64,000 bases of DNA from NCBI RefSeq assembly GCF_002382885.1, contig NZ_NWVL01000043.1, positions 1-64,000 of the forward strand, given 5' to 3'. The stretch is from Streptomyces sp. WZ.A104 (GTDB taxonomy: Bacteria; Actinomycetota; Actinomycetes; Streptomycetales; Streptomycetaceae). Position numbers and translations under genes: made by a program. This document shows positions 49,859 through 56,287 of this stretch, in pieces. Under the pieces are notes generated by a model. That model did not search any database and had not been told where the DNA came from. It saw only the letters and a program-made list of their open reading frames with translations. The first letter of the stretch is position 1. Every line of letters starts with the position of its first letter.

Positions 49859-50224
49859 GTGACCGAGATTGACGCAAAGACCGATGCTCTCGTCCCCGCC
49901 TGGCTCCACCTCCCCGACATCGCGGAAATGCTCGATGTCGAGGTGACGCGTGTACGGCAGCTGGTCAAGGAAGGCCAGCTCATCGCCGTACGCCGTGGTG
50001 AGAACCGGACGCTTCAGGTGCCCGCCGCCTTCATCGACGGCGACAAGGTGGTCAAGGGCCTGACCGGCACCCTGACCCTCCTGAGGGACGACGGCTTCTC
50101 CGACGAAGAGATGCTGGAGTGGCTCTTCACCCCCGACCCGACCCTGCCCGGCACCCCCGCGCAGGCCCTGAGCGAGAATCGCGGTACGGAGGTGAAGCGC
50201 CGCGCCCAGGCGCTCGCCGTCTGA
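49859..50224 (+). CDS. Rv2175c-like winged-helix DNA-binding protein
   Basis: A 121-residue protein. Its helix-turn-helix lies at WLHLPDIAEMLDVEVTRVRQLVKEGQLIAVRRGENRTLQVPAAF (about residues 14-57), and the C-terminal helical domain contains LTLLRDDGFSDEEMLEWLF. It matches the mycobacterial Rv2175c family, whose N-terminal tail is phosphorylated by the kinase PknL to stop DNA binding. Here the Thr residues near the N terminus (VTEIDAKTDA) could play that role, and the PASTA kinase gene lies 4 kb away. GTG 49859 is the likely start. Confidence 0.85.
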   Translation: MTEIDAKTDALVPAWLHLPDIAEMLDVEVTRVRQLVKEGQLIAVRRGENRTLQVPAAFIDGDKVVKGLTGTLTLLRDDGFSDEEMLEWLFTPDPTLPGTPAQALSENRGTEVKRRAQALAV

Positions 50225-50241
50225 CCGACACGACAGAGAGT

Positions 50242-50274
50242 GGTGTGCGGGCCGCCGGGCGCGGCCCGCACACC
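50242..50274 (+). terminator. Terminator before thiE
   Basis: GGTGTGCGGGCCGC (50242-50255) pairs perfectly with GCGGCCCGCACACC (50261-50274), a 14-bp stem with a 5-base loop, separating the DNA-binding protein gene from thiE. Confidence 0.85.
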
Positions 50275-50299
50275 GCCACGACCACGGGGGAGCCACACC

Positions 50300-50950
50300 A
50301 TGCCCACGCCTCGCGAGCAGCTGTCCGACGCCCGGCTCTACCTGTGCACGGACGCCCGCAAGCGGCAGGGGGACCTCCCCGCCTTCCTGGATGCCGTGCT
50401 GACCGCCGGTGTCGACATCGTCCAGCTCCGGGACAAGGGCATGGAGGCCGCCGAGGAGTTGGAGCACCTCGCGGTGTTCGCCGACGCCTGCCGTCGGCAC
50501 GGCAAGCTGCTCGCGGTGAACGACCGCGCGGACGTGGCCCACGCCATCGGCGCGGATGTCCTGCACCTCGGCCAGGGCGACCTTCCGGTCCCCGCGGCCC
50601 GCGCGATCATCGGCACGGACCGGGTGATCGGCCGCTCCACGCACGCCGAGTCCGAGGTCGACGCCGCCGTCGCCCAGGACGGCGTGGACTACTTCTGCAC
50701 CGGCCCCTGCTGGCCCACCCCCACCAAGCCCGGCCGGTACGCCCCCGGCCTCGACCTCGTGCGCTACGCCGCGTCGCTCGACCAGCCGCGCCCCTGGTTC
50801 GCCATCGGCGGGATCGACGCGGACAACCTGGACCAGGTGCTGGACGCCGGGGCTCGCCGGATCGTCGTCGTCCGGGCGATCACCGAGGCCGACGACCCGG
50901 CCACCGCCACCGCCGGTCTGGCGAAGCGGATCAGGGCCCGCGCGCACTGA
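50300..50950 (+). CDS. thiE: Thiamine-phosphate synthase
   Basis: A 216-residue TIM barrel that joins HMP pyrophosphate and thiazole phosphate. Motifs are VDIVQLRDKGM (Arg/Lys for pyrophosphate), AVNDRADVAHAIGADVLHLGQGD, IGRSTHA, and the phosphate-binding AIGGIDADNL. ATG 50300 follows GGGGGAG. Unlike the thiO operon it has no visible TPP riboswitch. Confidence 0.95.
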   Translation: MPTPREQLSDARLYLCTDARKRQGDLPAFLDAVLTAGVDIVQLRDKGMEAAEELEHLAVFADACRRHGKLLAVNDRADVAHAIGADVLHLGQGDLPVPAARAIIGTDRVIGRSTHAESEVDAAVAQDGVDYFCTGPCWPTPTKPGRYAPGLDLVRYAASLDQPRPWFAIGGIDADNLDQVLDAGARRIVVVRAITEADDPATATAGLAKRIRARAH

Positions 50951-51041
50951 AGTCCCCTCACCTCCGTCGAGGGAATCTCGGGGCGATTGTCCGAGGAGTG
51001 GACAACAGTCCGGCAAAACAAGACAAAGTCCCCTGCTCTGG

Positions 51042-51071
51042 TTGGGTGAGTGTCCACACCCTGGTTAACCT
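51042..51071 (+). promoter_or_regulatory. metF promoter (leaderless)
   Basis: TTGGGT (51042-51047) and TAACCT (51066-51071) are 18 bp apart. The metF ATG begins seven bases after the -10, so the transcript probably starts at the ATG. GTGGACA (50998-51004) and TGTCCAC (51051-51057) form a distant inverted pair flanking the -35. Confidence 0.6.
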
Positions 51072-51077
51072 CGCCTT

Positions 51078-51995
51078 ATGGCCCTCGGCACCCCCTCCAC
51101 CAGGACAGACCACGCGCGTACCGTGCGTGACCTGCTCGCGACCGGCAAGACCTCGTACTCCTTCGAGTTCTGGGCGCCCAAGACCGAGAAGGGCGAGCGG
51201 AACCTCTGGAACGCGCTGCGCCGGGTCGAGGCGGTGCGCCCGAGCTTCGTCTCCGTGACCTACGGCGCCGGCGGCTCGACCCGCGCCGGGACGGTCAAGG
51301 CCACCCAGGAGATCGCCGCCGACTCCACGCTCACCCCGGTCGCCCACCTCACCGCGGTCAACCACTCGGTCGCCGAGCTGCGCAACATGGTCGGGCAGTA
51401 CGCCGACGCGGGCATCAGGAACATCCTCGCGGTCCGCGGCGACCCGCCGGGCGACCCGATGGGCCAGTGGATCGAGCACCCGCAGGGCGTGAAGTACGCG
51501 GCCGACCTCGTCCGGCTCATCAAGGAAGCGGGGGACTTCTGCGTCGGCGTCGCCGCATTCCCGGAAATGCACCCCCGGTCCACCGACTGGGAGACCGACA
51601 TCGGTCATTTCGTCGACAAGTGCCGCGCCGGAGCGGATTATGCGATCACCCAGATGTTCTTCCGTCCGGCGGACTATCTCCGGATGCGTGACCGGGTGGT
51701 CGCTGCGGGTTGTGAAACGCCCGTGATCCCCGAGGTCATGCCGCTCACCAGCGTCAAGCAATTGGAAAAGTTCCCCCAGCTCAGCAACGCGACCGTGCCC
51801 GCGTCGTTGAAAGAGCGCATCCTCGCAGCCAAGGACGATCCGGCCGCTGTACGCTCCATTGGCATCGAGTTCGCAACGGAGTTCTGCGCGGAGCTGCTGT
51901 CCGAAGGTGTGCCCGGACTGCACTTCATCACGCTCAACAACTCGACGGCAACGCTCGAAATCTACGAGAAACTCGGACTGCACAAGCAGTCGTGA
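51078..51995 (+). CDS. metF: Methylenetetrahydrofolate reductase
   Basis: A 305-residue FAD TIM barrel that reduces methylene-THF to methyl-THF for methionine synthesis. Hallmarks are the catalytic Glu in SFEFWAPKTEKGERNLW (about residue 28), SVTYGAGGSTRAGT, HLTAVNHS, ILAVRGDPPGD (flavin Asp), and AAFPEMHP with the pterin-contacting region DYAITQMFF. The last 80 codons use several A/T-ending codons (CAA, TTG, GAA) rare elsewhere in the window. Confidence 0.95.
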   Translation: MALGTPSTRTDHARTVRDLLATGKTSYSFEFWAPKTEKGERNLWNALRRVEAVRPSFVSVTYGAGGSTRAGTVKATQEIAADSTLTPVAHLTAVNHSVAELRNMVGQYADAGIRNILAVRGDPPGDPMGQWIEHPQGVKYAADLVRLIKEAGDFCVGVAAFPEMHPRSTDWETDIGHFVDKCRAGADYAITQMFFRPADYLRMRDRVVAAGCETPVIPEVMPLTSVKQLEKFPQLSNATVPASLKERILAAKDDPAAVRSIGIEFATEFCAELLSEGVPGLHFITLNNSTATLEIYEKLGLHKQS

Positions 51996-52044
51996 CCGGC
52001 CGTACCCGCCCCCCGAGCGGCTGCGGCCGAAGGAGGGGGCGGGC

Positions 52045-52953
52045 GTGGGCTGGACGGTCCTCTACATCGCATTCGGCCTGGTGGCGCTCTGGCTGCTGGG
52101 CGAGGTACTGCTTCAGTACAAGGCACGACTGCGGTGGCGGCTCCTCGCCTTCGCCGGATTCCTCGGCGTGGTCGTCGGCGTGCTGCTGGCCTCCGTCCCG
52201 GTCATCGTCATCGGGACGCTCGCCTTCGCCACCGGCCAGACCTTCGTCACGCTCTCCTTCCGGCGCGGCTTCTCCACCGGCTGGGCCATAGGGGGCAGCC
52301 CGGGAGAGAGCCGCCGCCGCAAGGGCGGCGGGCGCGCCGCCGTGAAGGAACCCACGCTGGAGGTCTCGGACCTGGAAGTCTCGGACCTGGAGGGCGCCGC
52401 CGCCGGCTACGACCAGCCCCCGGCCGCCCCGCCCGCGGAGTCCGTCCACGAACCGCAGCCGCTCCCCGACGACACCGGCCAGTACGGTGTGTACGGCGAC
52501 ACCGGCTTCGACAACGGCACCAACGGCACCGGCCAGGAGGCGGACCCCTCGGCCCAGCCGCACTACGCCTCGTACGACCCCTACACCGGCTACGACCAGC
52601 AGCCCGCCCAGGACCCCTACGCCGGAACATACGACTACGGCACCGGGCAGCAGAGCTACGCCGCCTACTCCGACCCGTACATCGGCACCACCAACCCGAG
52701 CCCTTCCTACGGCGGTTACGACAGCTACGGCAACGGCAACGACAGCCAGGGCGGCCAGCAGCAGTACGCGGACCCCTACGCCCAGAGCTACGGCGCGGAG
52801 ACTTACGGCACCGACACCCCGCCCGGCGGTGTGTGGGTCCCGCAGCAGCGCGACGCCGAGCACTACCCCCCGATGTCCCCGGAGCAGCCCGCACAGCCCG
52901 CTCCGTACGGCAACGGCTACGACACCGGCCAGAACGAGCAGTACCGCTACTGA
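52045..52953 (+). CDS. Membrane protein with Tyr/Gly/Gln-rich C-terminal tail
   Basis: A 302-residue protein. Residues 1-80 hold two or three membrane helices (VLYIAFGLVALWLLGEVLL, then FLGVVVGVLLASVPVIVIGTLAF). The rest is low-complexity and disordered, with many Tyr in GYD/SYG/PYA contexts and a duplicated EVSDL unit from a 15-bp tandem repeat at 52360-52389. GTG 52045 follows AAGGAGGGGG. The Tyr-rich tail resembles phase-separating or scaffold tails. I know the type from Streptomyces near metF but no function. A hairpin terminator follows. Confidence 0.75.
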   Translation: MGWTVLYIAFGLVALWLLGEVLLQYKARLRWRLLAFAGFLGVVVGVLLASVPVIVIGTLAFATGQTFVTLSFRRGFSTGWAIGGSPGESRRRKGGGRAAVKEPTLEVSDLEVSDLEGAAAGYDQPPAAPPAESVHEPQPLPDDTGQYGVYGDTGFDNGTNGTGQEADPSAQPHYASYDPYTGYDQQPAQDPYAGTYDYGTGQQSYAAYSDPYIGTTNPSPSYGGYDSYGNGNDSQGGQQQYADPYAQSYGAETYGTDTPPGGVWVPQQRDAEHYPPMSPEQPAQPAPYGNGYDTGQNEQYRY

Positions 52954-52959
52954 GAAGCA

Positions 52960-52991
52960 CCGCTGCCGAGGGATCGCTCCGTCGGCAGCGG
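52960..52991 (+). terminator. Terminator after Tyr-rich membrane protein
   Basis: CCGCTGCCGA (52960-52969) pairs perfectly with TCGGCAGCGG (52982-52991) around a 12-base loop. Confidence 0.75.
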
Positions 52992-53077
52992 GATTGCCGC
53001 GGGATTGCAGTGGGGCTCAAGGGCGGCGGCCGGGCGCAAGCAGATGCCGGACGGCGCCCCTCCTCGCCGGGAGCCGC

Positions 53078-54583
53078 TCACCGGGAGCCGCGGAAGTCGT
53101 CCCCCTCCACGATGAGTCCGGCCACCAGCGTCCCCGACATCCCGGCGTGCGCGAGCCCGCCGCCCGGGTGCGACCAGCCGCCCGCGAGATACAGCCCCGG
53201 CAGCCGGGTGAGGTTGCCCGGGTGCAGCTGCGCGCCGCCGGCCCCGGCCAGCGCGGGCGGCGGCACCGCACCGCCCTCGGCCCCCGTCTCGGCCTCGGTC
53301 TCCGCCGGCGTACGGACCTCCGTCCACCGGACGCGCTCCCGCAGCCCGGGAACGGCTGCCCCCGCCCGCTCCACCAGGACGTCCGTGAACCGCTGCCGCA
53401 GCGCCGGGTCCGTCCAGTCGACCGGGCCCTGCGGCGCCACCGTCGCCGTGAGCGTCACCGCCTCGTGCGCCGCGTCCGGGCGGGTCGCCGGGTCGTCGGG
53501 CCTCAGCACCGTCACCGTGGGGTGCTCGGCGACCCGGCCCCCGAACACCGCCTCCTGCTCCGCCGCCCCGTCCGCGCTGTGCACCACGGTCCGGTGCACG
53601 GCGTCCGCCTCCCGGGCCCCGCGCAAGGACAGCAGCACCGAGAACCGCCCCGGCACCGCAGCCTCCCTGACCGCCACGTCGTCCGCGCCCCACAGCTGCT
53701 GACCCGGCACCAGACCGGGGCGCGGCCGCACCCCGAGCACGACCCGGTCGGCCTCGGCGACCTCACCGCCCGTCAGCTCCACGCCCGCCGCCCGGCCGTC
53801 CTTCTCCACGACCCGGACCACCTCGGCCCCGAAGACGAACTCCACCCGCCGGGCCAGGCACCGCTCGTACACCGCCCGGGCCAGCTCCCGTATCCCGCCC
53901 ATCACGTACCAGCTGCCGAAGGTCTGCTCCATGTACGGCAGGAGCGCCGCGCTCGCGGGGGCGGTGCGCGGGTCGAGACCGTAGGAGAGCGCGTACCCGT
54001 CGAGCAGGGCGGCCAGGCGCGGGTCAGCCAGCTCCCACGCGCCGATCTCCGCGACCGTGCCCGCCTGCCGGGCCCCGCGCAGCAGACGGCGCTGCCGCAG
54101 CGCCGGATACGGGTCGCGCGCCAGCACCCGGTGGTCCGCCCGCAGCGGCTCCTCCAGCAACGGCCGCCGAGACCGGTCCCAGGCGTCCCGCGCCCGGTCC
54201 ATGAAGCCGCTCCAGCGCTCACCGGCACCCGCGCCGAGGGCCCCGTCCAGAGCGTCGGCCACCCCGGCCCGGGACGCGTTGGGCAGGGACACCGCGGTGC
54301 CGTCGGCGAAGACGTGGCGGCTCGCCGGATCGACCTGGGTCAGTGTGACGCACTGCTCCAGCGGCTCCTTGCCGGTCTTCACGAAGAGGTCCCGCTGGAC
54401 GGCCGGCAGATGCAGCAGTCCCGGACCGGTGTCGAAGACGAAGCCCTCGTGCGCATGGCGGCCGACCGAGCCGCCGTAGCTCGTGGAGCGCTCGTACACC
54501 GTCACCTTGTTGCCCGCCACGGCGAGCCGGGCCGCCGCCGCCATGGCGCCCGTCCCGGCGCCGATCACCGCAATTCGTGCCAT
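53078..54583 (-). CDS. Phytoene-desaturase-like FAD oxidoreductase
   Basis: A 501-residue flavoprotein of the CrtI/amine-oxidase superfamily. It has the dinucleotide motif IAVIGAGTGAMAAAARLA at the N terminus, YGGSVGRH, and the C-terminal LYLAGGWSHPGGGLAHAG that closes on FAD, the classic CrtI pattern. No other carotenoid gene is near, so the substrate may be a different polyene or lipid. On the minus strand TAAAGT (54591-54596) ends seven bases before ATG 54583, a leaderless-type start. Confidence 0.87.
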   Translation of the reverse strand: MARIAVIGAGTGAMAAAARLAVAGNKVTVYERSTSYGGSVGRHAHEGFVFDTGPGLLHLPAVQRDLFVKTGKEPLEQCVTLTQVDPASRHVFADGTAVSLPNASRAGVADALDGALGAGAGERWSGFMDRARDAWDRSRRPLLEEPLRADHRVLARDPYPALRQRRLLRGARQAGTVAEIGAWELADPRLAALLDGYALSYGLDPRTAPASAALLPYMEQTFGSWYVMGGIRELARAVYERCLARRVEFVFGAEVVRVVEKDGRAAGVELTGGEVAEADRVVLGVRPRPGLVPGQQLWGADDVAVREAAVPGRFSVLLSLRGAREADAVHRTVVHSADGAAEQEAVFGGRVAEHPTVTVLRPDDPATRPDAAHEAVTLTATVAPQGPVDWTDPALRQRFTDVLVERAGAAVPGLRERVRWTEVRTPAETEAETGAEGGAVPPPALAGAGGAQLHPGNLTRLPGLYLAGGWSHPGGGLAHAGMSGTLVAGLIVEGDDFRGSR

Positions 54584-54613
54584 GCCGCCGACTTTAGCGA
54601 CCACCACTGACAG

Positions 54614-54668
54614 CTGAGAGCCCGCCGGGTGTCCTCGGCCGGATGGCGGACACTCGGCGGGCTCTCAG
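54614..54668 (-). terminator. Long hairpin at the 3' end of DUF4126 gene
   Basis: CTGAGAGCCCGCC... (54614-54634) pairs with ...GGCGGGCTCTCAG (54648-54668) over 21 positions with one mismatch. The right arm includes the DUF4126 stop codon, and the hairpin lies just upstream of the oxidoreductase promoter. Confidence 0.8.
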
Positions 54669-55282
54669 CCGGGAGGCCAGGTGCCACCCGTTCCCGCCAG
54701 GCGTTTCTCCTCGCGGCGCTGTGCCCGGCGGCGCAGGAAGCGGCGGATGCGCGAGGCCAGGAAGATCACTGTGACGATCCCGAGCACCAGGAGAACCCCG
54801 GCGATCACCGCGGCCGCGACCGGATTGAATATGGCGAAGGTGACGATCCCCGCGACCCCGAGGTCCTCGGCGATGCTGATCCCGATGTTGCTGAAGGGCT
54901 CGGGGGAGGTGTTGACGGCCATCCGCGTGCCCGCCTTCACCAGGTGGCTCATCAGTGCGGTGGAACCGCCGATGGCCCCCGCCGTCAGCTCCGGCAGCGA
55001 ACCGCTCTCCCCGGCCAGCAGCGCGGCCACCACCGCCCCGGCCACCGGCCGGATCACGGTGTGCGCCGTGTCCCAGACCGAGTCCACATAGGGGATCTTG
55101 TCCGCGACCACCTCGCAGAGGAACAGCACACCGGCCACGATCAGGACATCGGTGCGCTGGAGTGCGGCGGGCACCTCGTCGGACACTCCGGTCGCACCGA
55201 AGACGCCGAGCAACAGGACCACCGCATAGGCGTTGATCCCGCTCGCCCAGCCGCTTGTGAACACCAGGGGGATTACGGACAC
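54665..55282 (-). CDS. DUF4126 membrane protein
   Basis: A 205-residue protein with five or six hydrophobic segments: PLVFTSGWASGINAYAVVLLLG at the N terminus, then DKIPYVDSVWDTAHTVIRPVAGAVVAALLAG and a Gly-rich loop GAIGGSTALMSHLVKAGTRMA, all marks of DUF4126. The function is unknown. GTG 55282 is chosen because TACGAT (55290-55295 on the minus strand) lies seven bases before it and there is no ribosome site. A MacR-box-like element sits about 50 bases further upstream. Confidence 0.8.
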   Translation of the reverse strand: MSVIPLVFTSGWASGINAYAVVLLLGVFGATGVSDEVPAALQRTDVLIVAGVLFLCEVVADKIPYVDSVWDTAHTVIRPVAGAVVAALLAGESGSLPELTAGAIGGSTALMSHLVKAGTRMAVNTSPEPFSNIGISIAEDLGVAGIVTFAIFNPVAAAVIAGVLLVLGIVTVIFLASRIRRFLRRRAQRREEKRLAGTGGTWPPG

Positions 55283-55646
55283 GCAGGTGATCGTAACGAC
55301 CCCCTCGCCACGCCCGGGGTGGGGTCCGGCGCAGCCCTGAGTATCCGTACCTAGGGACACAGATGAGTAGCTGCGCGGATAGGCCCCCACCTGCGCGGAC
55401 GGCAGAGTGATGACCACGGAAGGGGCGCTGCGCCAGGACCGCCGGCACGGGGCGGCGGAACGGCGCGGTTCCCCCGACGCAACGGGGGTGCACGACGGAG
55501 GCCCGGGGACCACGGGGGACATACGGGGTCACGGGGAACGGGTTTCCGCAGCACGGAAGACGCCGGTCCGATGGAGTTCACGGGGGACGCGAACTCCAGC
55601 GGCCGGCGTCTTCGGCTTTTCCGGTACCGCACGCCCCGGGCGGCTT
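55283..55646. promoter_or_regulatory. Complex intergenic region: MacR-box-like element, repeats and hairpin
   Basis: The 364-bp gap contains TGAGTATCCGTACCTA (55338-55353), similar to the MacR box, a second TGAGTA (55364-55369), and TATCCG/CGGATA (55342-55347, 55376-55381) that could pair. Further on is a large two-tier hairpin: GAAGACGCCGG (55556-55566) with CCGGCGTCTTC (55603-55613), and inside it GGAGTTC (55573-55579) with GAACTCC (55591-55597), then GGCTTTT. The polarity of the T-run suggests a plus-strand transcript ends here. No convincing gene is seen. Confidence 0.45.
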
Positions 55647-56258
55647 TCAGTGCCCGCTGACCCGCCCGTGCAGCAGCAGGGACAGCGCCGAGTGGACCTC
55701 GTCGATCGAGCGCTCCGGCTGGAACGCCTGCCAGTCCAGCGCCGCCACCAGCACCATCCCGACCAGCGCGGCTGCCGTCAGCGGGATGTCGATCTCCTCG
55801 CTCAGTTCACCCGTGCGCACCGCCTCCCGCAGCACGTCCTCGACGACCGCGACGGCCTCCTGACGTACCACCAGCAGCGTGGACTGCCAGGCGCGGTTGG
55901 TGCGCCAGAGCTCGGCCACGTACAGCTGGGTGAAGGCCGGGTAGCGGTCGATGAAGTCGAGCCCGGCCCGGATCATCGCGTCCAGGGCCTCGACCCGGGT
56001 GCCACCGCGCTCCGCGGACTCCTCGGCGGCGGCCCGCAGCGAGGCGGTGAGCAGCCCCACGCCGTGCCGGAGCAGCTCCTCGAACAGCTCGGTCTTGCTC
56101 TTGAAGTTGTAGTAGACCGTGCCCTTGGCGACCCCGGCCCGCTCGGCGATCTCGTCGACGGTGGTCGTCGAGAAGCCCTTCTCGGCGATGAGGGTCACCG
56201 CCGCCTCGTAGAGCCTCTGCCGGGTGGCCTGGCGCCGCGTCGTGCCACTGCTTTCCAT
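55647..56258 (-). CDS. TetR-family regulator
   Basis: A 203-residue repressor. The N-terminal helix-turn-helix is LIAEKGFSTTTVDEIAERAGVAKGTVYYNFKSKTELF (about residues 23-60), followed by an all-helical ligand domain. It is the third gene of the ABC-YhgE-TetR operon (29 bases after YhgE). Its likely operator is the palindrome ACTGACCGGTCAGT (59127-59140) at the operon promoter, making it an autorepressor. The ligand is unknown, possibly a lipid or hydrophobic toxin. Confidence 0.9.
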   Translation of the reverse strand: MESSGTTRRQATRQRLYEAAVTLIAEKGFSTTTVDEIAERAGVAKGTVYYNFKSKTELFEELLRHGVGLLTASLRAAAEESAERGGTRVEALDAMIRAGLDFIDRYPAFTQLYVAELWRTNRAWQSTLLVVRQEAVAVVEDVLREAVRTGELSEEIDIPLTAAALVGMVLVAALDWQAFQPERSIDEVHSALSLLLHGRVSGH

Positions 56259-56287
56259 GACACCGATTCTCCCAGGTCCCGCCGTGC

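Noticed and set aside
55408..55646. Plus-strand frame from ATG 55408 in the intergenic region
   Set aside because: Codon use is random, no ribosome site is seen, and it runs through the hairpin into the TetR gene.
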